DNA of 64,000 nt from Marinobacter denitrificans (GTDB lineage: Bacteria; Pseudomonadota; Gammaproteobacteria; Pseudomonadales; Oleiphilaceae): the NCBI RefSeq assembly GCF_008795955.1, contig NZ_VMHN01000002.1, positions 124,001 through 188,000 of the forward strand, written 5' to 3'. Within the stretch, counting starts at the first letter, position 1; each line of letters begins with the position of its first letter. The notes under the pieces were generated by a model. That model made no database searches, was not told the origin of the DNA, and was given only the letters and a program-made list of their open reading frames with translations. Of this stretch, positions 8,793 through 18,061 are shown in pieces. Made by a program: the position numbers and the translations under genes.

Positions 8793-9545
8793 ATGAAAAT
8801 CAAGATACCTGATGTTTCGCCACCTACGTTCAATCAGCTTATACGTCGGCCTGATGCGGCTGCTTACAAAAGCATTGCCGCGGTTTCCAGCCTTACGGTT
8901 GTGGTATGGATGTTGTTCTCCAGCTTTGATTTAGGGGTTTTCAATGGCTGGCTTCCGTACCACGTACCCGTCAGTATTTTTCTTTCGCTGGTGCTTCTGG
9001 TCCTGGCACTTAGAAGCTGGGTGAAAATGCTGATAAGTGGAGAAACCCCGGCCAGTATTGCGGAGGAGAAACCACGGCAGCAACCCAGGCCGCGACGCAA
9101 ACCCCGGTTGCTTAAGTCTATGTTTCGTAAACCACCGCGTGTACTGGTTGTTGACGACGACTCATGTGTCCGGATGGTGTTGTGCAAGAAACTTTTCAGC
9201 CTGGGAGTTCGCCCGGTCGGGGTATGCGATGGACTCGAAGCCTTGCTGGCGGTAGCGGATAAACCCTGGGATATGGTTCTTATGGATGGCGATATGCCTT
9301 ACATGGACGGGATAGAGGCAACCCGACATATTCGCCGACAACATCTTCTGCCTGCCGGGACACCGATCGTTGGGATAACCAGCAACCGTGAGTGGAGCTA
9401 TTGTCAACAGTGCGTCTCTGCGGGCATGAATGCTTGCAGACCCAAGCCTCGCCATACCGAAGACCTGGAAGCATTGCTGGATGAGTTTTTGGTAATGGAG
9501 GACGCCGTTGAAGCGCCTATACTTGATGGCAGGATAACGATGTGA
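8793..9545 (+). CDS. membrane-anchored response-regulator receiver protein without output domain
   Basis: 250 residues. Two hydrophobic segments (about 30-50 and 58-80) are followed by a basic linker (PRQQPRPRRKPRLLKSMFRKPPR) described here only in outline, and a receiver domain from about 115 to 240. The acidic pocket VVDDDS, the phospho-acceptor in VLMDGDMPYMDG, the threonine/serine position ITSN and the lysine in RPKP are all present, so it should be phosphorylatable. No HTH, kinase or other output follows. A partner kinase is not visible nearby. The RBS is poor. A palindromic site lies 66 bp upstream. Confidence 0.82.
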   Translation: MKIKIPDVSPPTFNQLIRRPDAAAYKSIAAVSSLTVVVWMLFSSFDLGVFNGWLPYHVPVSIFLSLVLLVLALRSWVKMLISGETPASIAEEKPRQQPRPRRKPRLLKSMFRKPPRVLVVDDDSCVRMVLCKKLFSLGVRPVGVCDGLEALLAVADKPWDMVLMDGDMPYMDGIEATRHIRRQHLLPAGTPIVGITSNREWSYCQQCVSAGMNACRPKPRHTEDLEALLDEFLVMEDAVEAPILDGRITM

Positions 9546-9585
9546 TCCATTCTTTAAATGCCGGCATAAGGAGTGTGGGGCCTAA

Positions 9586-10020
9586 ATGGAGTGGTTGCTG
9601 GTTCTCCACATTATTGCCCTGGTTTTCTGGGTAGCCGGGCTGGTCTATCTCCCGGCCCTGGTCGCCGGGAGCCAACTGCGAGAAAGCACCGCCGCTGGCG
9701 GGCTAACGGGGGCGCCGAAGCTACCCCGCCTAATTTTCACCCACGCTGTAACCCCTTTTGCACTTGCTGCCATTATCGCGGGCACCCTGGTGTTTGTCCT
9801 GAATCACTCCCTCGGCCCATGGCTGATTGTCAAACTCACACTGGTAGTGGCGTTGGTCGTAAACCACATACTGCTGGGGCTTCTGGTAGTGCGAGCCGAA
9901 GGGAGCGGCGGCAAATCTGTGCGGCTTTGGTGCCTGGCTTCGGGGTTGGTTACCTGCTTGCTGACGGCAGCCATTTTATGGATGGTACTGGCCAAACCAG
10001 CGTTTGAGAACCTGCCATGA
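9586..10020 (+). CDS. CopD-like four-helix membrane protein
   Basis: 144 residues with four predicted membrane helices (about 1-25, 47-70, 78-100, 112-135). An N-terminal LHIIALVFWVAGLVYLPAL resembles the CopD/HemJ superfamily, including a conserved histidine in the first helix and another in FTHAV. In oxidase gene clusters such proteins are thought to help copper or haem delivery; the precise role here is inferred from its place at the head of the oxidase cluster. AAGGAG lies 11 nt before the ATG. Confidence 0.75.
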   Translation: MEWLLVLHIIALVFWVAGLVYLPALVAGSQLRESTAAGGLTGAPKLPRLIFTHAVTPFALAAIIAGTLVFVLNHSLGPWLIVKLTLVVALVVNHILLGLLVVRAEGSGGKSVRLWCLASGLVTCLLTAAILWMVLAKPAFENLP

Positions 10021-10040
10021 GCTGGCAGCCGGCGACCTTT

Positions 10041-10532
10041 CTACGGATGGTTCCTGGCCCTGTGTCTGCGCTTTGCCATTTTATCGGGGGAAACACCAAC
10101 GGCATGATCGTAAACCAGTTCACCGCCGAGAAGGCTTGTGACAGTAATCAGCAAGCCGGTAAGCAGCGAAAGGTAAAGGCCCCAGGGCTGAATCAGTTCC
10201 GCGGGCGCATCCAGCCGAAGAAACCAGTTGAGTGTGGCCAGGGAGAGCAGCATCACCGCGATCAAGGCGTGGCACCAGGCAACAACCAGGCGACGTATCT
10301 GGGAAACAATGATCAGGTCCAGCAAACCCACCGATCCGGAGAGCCACCCCCCTGCCATTCCTATTCCGGCCAGCCACCAGCCTGCACGCGCCCAGAAAAC
10401 ATCGCCAGTCATGACAAATGCGATATCGGTGGCAATAAGGCCAAGCAGTGCCGCGACCGGAAAATGAATCAGCATGGGGTGTATGGGGTGCCCCAGGATC
10501 GACATGCGGCTGACGATATGTTCCTTCTCCAT
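10041..10532 (-). CDS. DUF2231 membrane protein
   Basis: 163 residues from the ATG at 10532, preceded by AGGAGGA; an upstream in-frame start would add ten residues. The family signature HPIHPMLIHFPVAALLG is at the N-terminus, followed by about four membrane helices. DUF2231 proteins often sit beside cytochrome oxidase or stress genes and may bind haem or metal, but no reaction is established. It lies on the opposite strand inside the oxidase cluster and shares a 69-bp upstream region with coxB. Confidence 0.85.
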   Translation of the reverse strand: MEKEHIVSRMSILGHPIHPMLIHFPVAALLGLIATDIAFVMTGDVFWARAGWWLAGIGMAGGWLSGSVGLLDLIIVSQIRRLVVAWCHALIAVMLLSLATLNWFLRLDAPAELIQPWGLYLSLLTGLLITVTSLLGGELVYDHAVGVSPDKMAKRRHRARNHP

Positions 10533-10601
10533 GGCTATCCTCCTGAGCGACGCTCCAACCATACGAGGAGCCGGCGTGGTGACATCAGAAGCGTAGCAGC
10601 G

Positions 10602-11285
10602 ATGGCGGGCCTTGGCATCCCCGTTCTGCTTTCAGGTTGCGGCGGAGAGCTTTCGGTTTTGGCACCCGCCGGGCCAAATGCGCAGGCGTCAGCGTGGTTG
10701 TGGTGGGGGATGTTCGGTTGGTTTACCGCGGTACTGGTGGTCGTGGTGGCGCTATGGCTTTTTGCCCTCAAGCGTACTCCGGGTAACGCCCCCGATGCGC
10801 ATATTCGCAAGGGTCAGAGCCGGTGGATTATCTGGGGCGGGCTGGTACTACCGGTATCCACCATTGCGGTTGTTCTGGCTTTTGGTCTCCCGGCAGGGCA
10901 GGGCATGTTACCGCAGGAAGCGGCAGACGCTAAGGTTCTGAAGATCGAGGTTACCGCTCATCAGTGGTGGTGGGAGGTCAACTATCCGGATTCGGACATC
11001 AGCCTGAAGAACGAAGTGCATATTCCCGCAGGCAAACCTGTGGATCTCCACCTGACCAGTGCGGATGTCATCCATTCATTCTGGGTTCCCCGATTGGGAG
11101 GCAAGCTGGATGCCATTCCCGGCCACACCAACATACTGAGGCTCCACGCTGATGAAGCCGGTACCTACCGGGGGCAATGTGCCGAGTTCTGTGGCCGGGA
11201 ACATGCTCATATGGCATTTACTGTTACCGCCCATGATGCTTCCGGGTATCAGCAATGGACCGAGCAGGAGGGTCGGGATGAGTGA
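10602..11285 (+). CDS. coxB: cytochrome c oxidase subunit II
   Basis: 227 residues from the ATG at 10602. A lipobox-like VLLSGC lies near the N-terminus, then two membrane helices (about 35-55 and 75-97), then a cupredoxin domain with HQWWWEVNYP and the complete CuA site CAEFCGREHAHM. There is no fused cytochrome c domain, so this is an aa3-type and not caa3-type subunit. The start is doubtful: the good RBS GAGGAG (10565-10570) suits a GTG in another frame that stops after six codons, and the in-frame upstream residues (RRGDIRSVAA) would make a better signal peptide. Its stop overlaps the next start by 8 bp. Confidence 0.88.
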   Translation: MAGLGIPVLLSGCGGELSVLAPAGPNAQASAWLWWGMFGWFTAVLVVVVALWLFALKRTPGNAPDAHIRKGQSRWIIWGGLVLPVSTIAVVLAFGLPAGQGMLPQEAADAKVLKIEVTAHQWWWEVNYPDSDISLKNEVHIPAGKPVDLHLTSADVIHSFWVPRLGGKLDAIPGHTNILRLHADEAGTYRGQCAEFCGREHAHMAFTVTAHDASGYQQWTEQEGRDE

Positions 11286-13794
11286 ACGTATCCAGCAGCG
11301 TAATCACGAGCGGGAACAGCGCCTGGCGCACGTGTGGGGCAATCTTCCGGGGTGGGGCGCGCTTGCTGCCGTTAATCACACAACGGTCGGCTTGCGTTTC
11401 ATAGCCACGGGGCTGGTGTTTTTCCTGGTCGGTGGCCTGCTGGCCATGCTGATACGAACGCAGCTGGCCTTACCTGAGCAGGACATTATCGAAAGCGCTT
11501 TATACAACCAGCTGTTCACCATGCACGGTACCGTGATGATGTTTCTGTTCGCGATCCCGGTACTTGAAGGCCTGGCGATGTACCTTATTCCCAAAATGAT
11601 CGGGACCAGAGACCTCGTTTTTCCCCGTCTCAGCGCCCTCGGTTATTTCTGCTATCTGTTTGGTGGCCTGATCGTTCTTTCCAGCCTTGTCCTTGAGGTG
11701 GCTCCGGACGCGGGCTGGTTCATGTATACACCGCTTAGCAGTGCTACCTATTCCCCGGGCCCGGGGTCAGACTTCTGGCTTCTTGGTATCACCTTTGTGG
11801 AAATATCTGCGATCTCCGCCGGGGTTGAACTTGTGGTGTCCATCCTGCGAACCAGAGCCAATGGAATGTCACTGAACAGGATGCCGATTTTCTGCTGGTA
11901 CATTCTCGCTATGGCGCTGATGATCGTTTTTGGCTTTCCACCACTTATCCTGGGCAGTGTGCTTCTCGAGTTGGAACGGGCTGCGGGTTTTGTATTTTTT
12001 GCCACCGCCGGGGGCGGCGATCCGCTGCTGTGGCAGCACCTGTTCTGGCTGTTCGGCCACCCCGAGGTGTACATTATTTTTCTCCCTGCTGCAGGAATCG
12101 TATCAACGTTGATTCCGGTCTTCGCTCGCCACCCTCTGGTTGGATACCGCTGGATAGTCCTCAGCATCATCACTATGGGGTTTATCAGTTTCGGCCTGTG
12201 GGTCCACCATATGTTTACGGTCGGCATCCCTCATCTGGCCCAGGCATTTTTCTCCGTGGCCAGTATGCTTGTGGCGATTCCCACAGGCATACAGATTTTT
12301 GCCTGGCTGGCGACCTTGTGGTACGGCAAGGTGGTTTTCCGTTTGCCGATGCTCTGGATTCTCGGTTTCCTCGTGGTCTTTGTCTGCGGGGGGCTGACTG
12401 GGGTCATGCTGGCTCTGGCTCCCTTCAACTGGCAGGTGCACGATACCCATTTCGTGGTGGCCCATATGCACTACGTGCTGGTGGGCGGGATGCTGTTTCC
12501 TCTCGTAGCCGGGCTCTATTACTGGTTGCCTCACGTTTCTGGCCGCATGCCCTCGGACTCTCTGGGACGCTGGGGGTTCTGGCTGTTTTTTGGCGGTTTC
12601 AATCTTACCTTCCTGTTGATGCACCTGACTGGCCTGCTGGGCATGCCACGACGGATATACACCTATGAGGCAGGTCTGGGATGGGAATGGTTGAACCTGG
12701 TTTCGTCCATTGGCGGCTTTATCATGGCGATCGGTGTAGCGGTCGTCATTGTTGATATTGTGCTGCATTTTCGATTTGGGCAGCGGGCCGAGCAGAATCC
12801 CTGGGGCGCAGATACCCTTGAATGGGCGATTCCAATGCCGGTGAATACCTACAATTTCTCCAGTCTCCCCGAGATAAGCACCCGCCATCCCATGTGGAAT
12901 GCGCCCGAGCTTGTTGAAAGTATCGCAGCAGGGGAGCACGGACTGGCCGACGTTCAGGCTCTGCGCCGTGATATTTACGGGTCAGATGCGACCACAGGAA
13001 AGGTACGGGAAGTCGTTCACCTGCCTACGAACTCGTGGCTTCCGTTAATGACCGCGTTAGCTTTGGCAGTGCTGTGTATCAGCCTGCTTGTGAAAGCCTA
13101 TTTGCTGGCTGTGGTGTTTACGGTCATGGCGCTGGTACTGTCTCTCCGCTGGAGCTGGGAGAATGGCGCCCATCCCCGTGCCGCCCCGACGGATGACAAC
13201 GAACCCGGTGCGCCGCCGCTGCATTCCCGGACCTGTAATGGCCCGGGGCTGTGGGGGATGGTAGTGAGCCTGATGGCTGATGGTACCTTTTTCGTGTCGC
13301 TCCTGTTCGGCTGGTTTTACTTGTGGACAGCGGCACCGGAGTGGACCCTTCCTGACCACTCCCCGATACAACTGGTGCCGATGATCTTTAGCGGGCTGCT
13401 GCTCACCGCTGCCGTAGGGGTTTTTTGGGTCCTGGTGCGGGGACTTCGCAGAAGGCGTGCGACACATCTCGGGCCAGGAATGTGGCTGGTGGCTGCCCTG
13501 GGCGCGGGGCACTGGGCACTGCTTGCGGGGCAGTTAATGTCCGCGCCGCTGGCTCCTACGGAACGAGCACACGATGCTGTGCTCACGGTGATATTGTTTT
13601 ACCTGCTGCTCCACAGTGGTCTGGCGGTCATATTTACCCTGTTGCAGGCGGTACGGGTAAGGCTGGGCTATACGGCAGCCCGGTTGCCCTATGAACCAAT
13701 CGTTATCCAGCCGTTCTGGTTCTATACCCTGGGTGTCTACTGGCTGAGTTTGCTGGCTTTTCTGCTGCTACCCAATGCCTGGAGTGTCGGATGA
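11278..13794 (+). CDS. ctaD: cytochrome c oxidase subunit I-III fusion
   Basis: 838 residues from the ATG at 11278 (GAGGAGGG upstream). Residues 1-560 are haem-copper oxidase subunit I: haem-ligand histidines in MHGTVMMF and HFVVAHMHYVLVGG, and GHPEVYI with CuB His, proton-channel Glu and cross-linked Tyr, marking an A-type oxidase. A linker of about 60 residues then leads to a subunit-III-like part (from about 630) with MADGTFFVSLLFGWFYLW and five or so helices. Fused CtaD-CtaE proteins are known in some aa3 oxidases. It reduces O2 to water while pumping protons at the inner membrane. It overlaps coxB by 8 bp and the next gene by 4 bp. Confidence 0.93.
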   Translation: MSERIQQRNHEREQRLAHVWGNLPGWGALAAVNHTTVGLRFIATGLVFFLVGGLLAMLIRTQLALPEQDIIESALYNQLFTMHGTVMMFLFAIPVLEGLAMYLIPKMIGTRDLVFPRLSALGYFCYLFGGLIVLSSLVLEVAPDAGWFMYTPLSSATYSPGPGSDFWLLGITFVEISAISAGVELVVSILRTRANGMSLNRMPIFCWYILAMALMIVFGFPPLILGSVLLELERAAGFVFFATAGGGDPLLWQHLFWLFGHPEVYIIFLPAAGIVSTLIPVFARHPLVGYRWIVLSIITMGFISFGLWVHHMFTVGIPHLAQAFFSVASMLVAIPTGIQIFAWLATLWYGKVVFRLPMLWILGFLVVFVCGGLTGVMLALAPFNWQVHDTHFVVAHMHYVLVGGMLFPLVAGLYYWLPHVSGRMPSDSLGRWGFWLFFGGFNLTFLLMHLTGLLGMPRRIYTYEAGLGWEWLNLVSSIGGFIMAIGVAVVIVDIVLHFRFGQRAEQNPWGADTLEWAIPMPVNTYNFSSLPEISTRHPMWNAPELVESIAAGEHGLADVQALRRDIYGSDATTGKVREVVHLPTNSWLPLMTALALAVLCISLLVKAYLLAVVFTVMALVLSLRWSWENGAHPRAAPTDDNEPGAPPLHSRTCNGPGLWGMVVSLMADGTFFVSLLFGWFYLWTAAPEWTLPDHSPIQLVPMIFSGLLLTAAVGVFWVLVRGLRRRRATHLGPGMWLVAALGAGHWALLAGQLMSAPLAPTERAHDAVLTVILFYLLLHSGLAVIFTLLQAVRVRLGYTAARLPYEPIVIQPFWFYTLGVYWLSLLAFLLLPNAWSVG

Positions 13795-14147
13795 AGTTCT
13801 CACCGTTTCATCCCATCCACCTGGTTCTGGGGCTGGTTATCTGGGCGGCGTGGTTTGTGTTTCTTTACGGTGGGCTCTCGGTGGGGTGCGCCATTGCTCC
13901 ACCTGCTTCAGAAGAACAGGCCGGCACCTGGATTAACGGAGCGATCGTGGCCATTGCTCTGCTAGTGGGTGGTTATTTATTGTGGTGTGCCTATCGGTGT
14001 ATGCACGCGTCGTCCGACCCGAAGCTCCAGAAGGATGACCGGCTCAAGGTGTTTATCAGTAAAACTGCGGCGGCCGTTTACCTGGTTTCAGCCTTTGCCT
14101 CGCTTGCTCTCGCGGTTCCGGGGCTGGTCCTGCCTCCTTGCGTTTGA
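13791..14147 (+). CDS. small membrane protein of the oxidase cluster
   Basis: 118 residues, three predicted membrane helices (about 8-33, 46-68, 90-113). The start overlaps the stop of the subunit I-III gene (ATGA), indicating translational coupling. I do not recognise a named family. Its place suggests an oxidase assembly or accessory subunit, which is inference. It closes the operon and is followed by a strong hairpin. Confidence 0.8.
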   Translation: MKFSPFHPIHLVLGLVIWAAWFVFLYGGLSVGCAIAPPASEEQAGTWINGAIVAIALLVGGYLLWCAYRCMHASSDPKLQKDDRLKVFISKTAAAVYLVSAFASLALAVPGLVLPPCV

Positions 14148-14148
14148 G

Positions 14149-14191
14149 CTGGCGGATGGCCGGTTCTGACCATCTCGATGCCATCCGCCAG
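14149..14191. terminator. hairpin terminator, oxidase cluster / katE
   Basis: Perfect 12-bp inverted repeat CTGGCGGATGGC (14149-14160) / GCCATCCGCCAG (14180-14191) with a 19-nt loop between two convergent genes. The first base follows the preceding stop codon directly. There is no long T-run. Confidence 0.65.
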
Positions 14192-14199
14192 TTGCCTTG

Positions 14200-16290
14200 C
14201 TAGACCTTGTCCACGTCCTCCTGTCGCTTCCAGTAGCGCAATTGCTTGCAGGAGTGCAGGAAATCAGCTGCATCACTCGACTTATCGAGTGGCATGCAGC
14301 CCCCGTCCAACTTGTTATCCAGCCCGGCAGATTTGAACAGCGGTAATGCCTCTTTGGTGTACCCGATAAACTTGCAGTGGGCGAAGGCATCATTAACGAA
14401 ATCACGGGCAGGGCCGTGCTGGGCCAGCTTTTCCATGCCTTCGTCCGCCGTTATCAGCACTACAGCATCGAAAAGTACTGAGGGCCCACCATCTATTTTC
14501 TCATCCGCTGGAATATGGGTTCCATCACTGGCTTTCACTCCGCCAATCGTGGGTGCAACTACTGCCAGGGTTGCGCCTTCGTCAGCGACAGCCTGCTTCA
14601 GAGCGGCGAACATGTCGGCGTTGGCAGCTTCGGTCACCAGTACGCCGATTCTGCGCCCTCTGAAACTGTCTGGCCCATTGCGCAGAATGCTCAGTTTTGG
14701 CGAGGCGGGCAGGTCTTCCCGTGTAGGCATCGCTGCTTGCGCGCGCGTAGGCATCTCTGCAAGGCCGAGGCCCTTTGCGACGGTGGAGGCGAGGTCGTCG
14801 TCAATATTTAAAAGGTGGCTTACCATCCGGGCGCGAATATCTTCCCGCTCCACCTTGCTTAGCTCGAATACGAAGGCATCCGCAATATGCTCCTGTTCAA
14901 TGCCGGTCTGGCTGATATAAAACTGGCGAGCCTGACTGTAGTGGTCAGAGAAGGTTTCTGAACGGACCCGCTGTTTCGGTCCCTGAACTTCATCCTGATA
15001 GCTCCGGAAACCCGAGTCCGGGTTCTCCCGCGGACCTCCTTCCTCGCCCCAGCTGTTGGGCTCATAGTTAGCCCGCCCTGTGGGGTTGCTCATTGCCATA
15101 TGGCCGTCCTGTTGGAAATGGCGCATGGGGCATTTGGGGGCGTTGACCGGAATATGGGTAAAGTTGGGTCCGCCAAGACGCTTGATCTGCGTGTCGAGGT
15201 AGGAAAAGTTACGGCCCTGAAGCAGGGGGTCGTTGGAAAAATCGATGCCGGGAACAATGTTCTGGGTACAGAACGCGACTTGCTCTGTCTCGGCAAAGAA
15301 ATTGTCGACCACGCGATTGAGAACCAGCTTTCCGATGGGTTTAACCGGAATCTCTTCTTCCGGGATGATCTTGGTAGGATCAAGCACATCAAACTCGAAC
15401 TGCTCGGCAAACGCTTCATCGAATATCTGGACTCCGAGCTCCCATTCGGGATAGTCGCCGTTTTGTATAGCCGTCCACATGTCCCGCCGATGAAAGTCAG
15501 GGTCGGCGCCGTTGATTTTTAGCGCCTCGTTCCAGACCACAGACTGCAGCCCCAGTTTCGGCTTCCAGTGGAACTTGACGAATTTGGATTCGCCCTCGTG
15601 ATTTACAAATCGGAAGCTGTGGACACCAAATCCCTCCATAAAGCGGAAGGATCGGGGAATGGCACGGTCTGACATTGCCCACATCAACATGTGCATGCTT
15701 TCGGGCATTAGTGTGACGAAATCCCAGAAGTTGTCGTGTGCGGTTTGAGCCTGGGGGAAACCCCGGTCCGGCTCCTGTTTGGCCGCATGGACCAGATCCG
15801 GAAATTTCATCGCGTCCTGGATAAAGAAGACCGGTATATTGTTACCCACAAGGTCCCAGTTGCCTTCTTTTGTATAAAGTTTCACGGCAAAGCCCCGAAC
15901 ATCACGAGCCAGATCGCCCGAGCCTTTGTTGCCAGCCACGGTGGAGAACCGGACGAACGCCGGTACCTGTTCGCCGGGGCGTTGAAATAAATCGGCTTCG
16001 GTAATATCAGACAAACATTCATAGTTTTCAAAATACCCGTGGGCGCCAAACCCTCGGGCATGGACTACACGCTCCGGAATCCGCTCGTGATCGAAGTGGA
16101 AGACCTTTTCCCGCATGACGTGATCTTCCAACAAGGTCGGCCCGCGGCTACCTCCGCGCAGCGAGTTCTGGTCGTCACTAACAGGAACGCCTTGCTGAGT
16201 GGTCAGGGTGTCGCTCGTTCCTTTGGCCTGTTGGTGGGTTTCGCCGCCATTGCCAACAGGGTCGGTTTTGGTATCTTTTGAGTTGGACAT
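14200..16290 (-). CDS. katE: large-subunit catalase HPII
   Basis: 696 residues, the length of clade-2 large catalases. The catalytic His lies in [12 protein letters not shown], the distal Asn in [11 protein letters not shown], and the haem-proximal region [13 protein letters not shown] is present. From about residue 545 a flavodoxin/class-I amidotransferase-like C-terminal domain follows ([22 protein letters not shown]), as in E. coli KatE. It destroys H2O2 in the cytosol, typically in stationary phase. AAGGAG precedes the start. It is 46 bp downstream of the SDR gene, so both may be transcribed from the promoter near 17301. Confidence 0.97.
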   Translation of the reverse strand: MSNSKDTKTDPVGNGGETHQQAKGTSDTLTTQQGVPVSDDQNSLRGGSRGPTLLEDHVMREKVFHFDHERIPERVVHARGFGAHGYFENYECLSDITEADLFQRPGEQVPAFVRFSTVAGNKGSGDLARDVRGFAVKLYTKEGNWDLVGNNIPVFFIQDAMKFPDLVHAAKQEPDRGFPQAQTAHDNFWDFVTLMPESMHMLMWAMSDRAIPRSFRFMEGFGVHSFRFVNHEGESKFVKFHWKPKLGLQSVVWNEALKINGADPDFHRRDMWTAIQNGDYPEWELGVQIFDEAFAEQFEFDVLDPTKIIPEEEIPVKPIGKLVLNRVVDNFFAETEQVAFCTQNIVPGIDFSNDPLLQGRNFSYLDTQIKRLGGPNFTHIPVNAPKCPMRHFQQDGHMAMSNPTGRANYEPNSWGEEGGPRENPDSGFRSYQDEVQGPKQRVRSETFSDHYSQARQFYISQTGIEQEHIADAFVFELSKVEREDIRARMVSHLLNIDDDLASTVAKGLGLAEMPTRAQAAMPTREDLPASPKLSILRNGPDSFRGRRIGVLVTEAANADMFAALKQAVADEGATLAVVAPTIGGVKASDGTHIPADEKIDGGPSVLFDAVVLITADEGMEKLAQHGPARDFVNDAFAHCKFIGYTKEALPLFKSAGLDNKLDGGCMPLDKSSDAADFLHSCKQLRYWKRQEDVDKV

Positions 16291-16336
16291 TCGCTCTCTC
16301 CTTGGTTCCTTTCAGGGAAAACTGCGTGTGGGCGGC

Positions 16337-17221
16337 TCAGATATGCATCCTTCCGCCAGTGACTCCATAAATTTCACCAACCACATAGCTCGCTTCGGGC
16401 GAGGCGAGAAAAACATACGTGGGGGCAAGTTCTGCAGGCTGGGCCGGGCGGCCCAGTAGCGTGTTTGCTCCAAACTGCGGAACCTTATCTTCTGGTATGG
16501 TTGCCGGTATCAGGGGCGTCCAGACCGGGCCGGGTGCAACGCCGTTGACTCTCACGCCTCGTTTGATGCCTTCTGCCGCCAGCGACAGCGTAAAGTTGGC
16601 AATTGCCGCCTTGGTCGCTGCGTACGGGGCGAGGTGAATGCTGGGAGCGAAGGCCTGAATTGAGGTGGTGTTGATGATGCTGCCGCCGGGGGGAATATGC
16701 CTGAGGGCGGCGCGGCAGAAGTAGAAGAACGCCTCAATGTTGGTACTGAACGTGTAGTGCAGCTCATCGTCCGTTATGTCTTCCAGGTGGTTGTAGCTTT
16801 TCTGGAAAGCGGCGTTGTTGACGAGGATGTCCAGGCGCCCAAATTGTTTGATACAGACATCCACAACGCCGTCGCAAGCCTCACGGGAACTCTGGTCCAG
16901 CTTCAGCGGCAGCGCATCCCGGCCAGCATTCAATATCAGCTGCTCGGTGGTGCGGGCATCAACGTCTTCACTCAGGTAGGTAAAGGCAACATCTGCGCCT
17001 TCGCGTGCATAGGCCAGGGCGATGGCGCGACCTATGCCACTATCGCCGCCCGTTACTAACGCTACTTTTCCTTTCAGCCGGTTGTGTCCTACGTACGACT
17101 CTTCCCCATGGTCGGGTCGGGGAGTCATTTCACGCTCCCGGCCCGGGACGGGTTGTGGTTGTTCCTCGAAATCCGGTCGGGGATAACGGTAGCGCGGATC
17201 CTCACTGGCGTGATCAGTCAT
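16337..17221 (-). CDS. SDR-family oxidoreductase (YghA-like)
   Basis: 294 residues from the ATG at 17221 (AAGGAGG upstream; an earlier in-frame ATG at 17263 lacks one). An N-terminal Pro-rich extension (about 45 residues) precedes the Rossmann motif VTGGDSGIGRAIA, then NNAA, and the catalytic YAATKAA. The C-terminal GPVWTPLIP and GEIYGVTGG are typical of the YghA/YdaD subgroup of stress-associated SDRs. Substrate unknown. It leads the SDR-katE pair and has a perfect palindromic site 80 bp upstream. Confidence 0.9.
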   Translation of the reverse strand: MTDHASEDPRYRYPRPDFEEQPQPVPGREREMTPRPDHGEESYVGHNRLKGKVALVTGGDSGIGRAIALAYAREGADVAFTYLSEDVDARTTEQLILNAGRDALPLKLDQSSREACDGVVDVCIKQFGRLDILVNNAAFQKSYNHLEDITDDELHYTFSTNIEAFFYFCRAALRHIPPGGSIINTTSIQAFAPSIHLAPYAATKAAIANFTLSLAAEGIKRGVRVNGVAPGPVWTPLIPATIPEDKVPQFGANTLLGRPAQPAELAPTYVFLASPEASYVVGEIYGVTGGRMHI

Positions 17222-17300
17222 CGCCGCCTCCTCCTTTGCGTGACAATAGCGGGTCGGTAGCATCAGGAACTCATTAGAACAGAGCAGAACAGTTGTGCAT

Positions 17301-17314
17301 TTAACCTGTGTTAA
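17301..17314. promoter_or_regulatory. candidate Crp/Fnr-type operator, perfect palindrome
   Basis: TTAAC-CTGT-GTTAA, the best example in the window: both five-base arms are exact complements. It lies between the divergent SDR-katE pair (80 bp) and the small gene at 17380 (66 bp). Confidence 0.6.
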
Positions 17315-17379
17315 TGAGCAGGAGGCTAAAAAAGGGTCACCTGTAACGCACCTGTTACGACTCTGTGAGGAAGGCGTAA

Positions 17380-18021
17380 ATGCTTGAATGGCTCAGTTCT
17401 AACAAGGAGTGGATAGCTCCGGCTACGAGTATCGGAACGCTACTGGTCTGGTTGTTCTATGCGCAATTGCTTTACAGCGGCTACAGCCGACAAACCCGCC
17501 CCAGGATATTGATCAACAAAGGTGTTGGTGAAGAGGGGCTGGATTCACCGTGTCTTATCTGCAACATGAGCCAGGAAGCGATTTTTATCTACTTCATTCT
17601 GGTCTACCTGGATAACTCGAAAGATCCGGTTCTGGTGCCTGTGACGGATTGTGAAGAAAAGGCAATGAATGACGACTCCAGTCCTCTCGGTTCGAGGACG
17701 CGACAGGGCCCACTGGATTCGGGAAAGTGCCTGGAGTTGTTATCTTTCCGTATTATTCTCGAGCGGGCTGCCGCCCACGCAGGCATTGAGCTCGAAAATG
17801 GCCGGCCGGTTGATCCGAAGGTTGAGCTTGGATCAATGGAATTCCACGTCGTGTGTATTTATGGCTCTGACGATTACCCCTTTGGAGCTGTCAGGAAATT
17901 CAACCTGAAGCTAGATGACGAAAAGACTCCGGCGGTGGTAGCTGCCACGATTGATACCCAGCGAAAAACCTCTTGGCGGTATAAACGCAAAATAAGGCAG
18001 TGGCTCCAGAAAAATGGGTAG
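17380..18021 (+). CDS. membrane-anchored protein of unknown function
   Basis: 213 residues. One hydrophobic segment (about 12-33, APATSIGTLLVWLFYAQLL) then a soluble domain with no family I recognise; an LICNMSQEAIFIYFI stretch and a basic C-terminus are visible. GAGGAAGG precedes the ATG by about 6 nt. It is 40 bp ahead of the pore-loop channel gene on the same strand and so may act with it. Confidence 0.75.
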   Translation: MLEWLSSNKEWIAPATSIGTLLVWLFYAQLLYSGYSRQTRPRILINKGVGEEGLDSPCLICNMSQEAIFIYFILVYLDNSKDPVLVPVTDCEEKAMNDDSSPLGSRTRQGPLDSGKCLELLSFRIILERAAAHAGIELENGRPVDPKVELGSMEFHVVCIYGSDDYPFGAVRKFNLKLDDEKTPAVVAATIDTQRKTSWRYKRKIRQWLQKNG

Positions 18022-18061
18022 AAACGTTTGCCGGTTACGCTTTTCAGGGAGGGAAGGCTGA

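Noticed and set aside
10017..10601. N-terminal extension of the coxB frame
   Set aside because: Overlaps DUF2231 on the other strand, has no family resemblance and no RBS at its start.
11152..11277. Upstream extension of the subunit I-III frame
   Set aside because: Lies inside coxB; the ATG at 11278 has GAGGAGGG upstream and fits the family N-terminus.
12103..12939. 278-codon minus frame inside the oxidase gene
   Set aside because: Antisense to conserved subunit I sequence; His/Pro/Gln-rich composition typical of a shadow frame.
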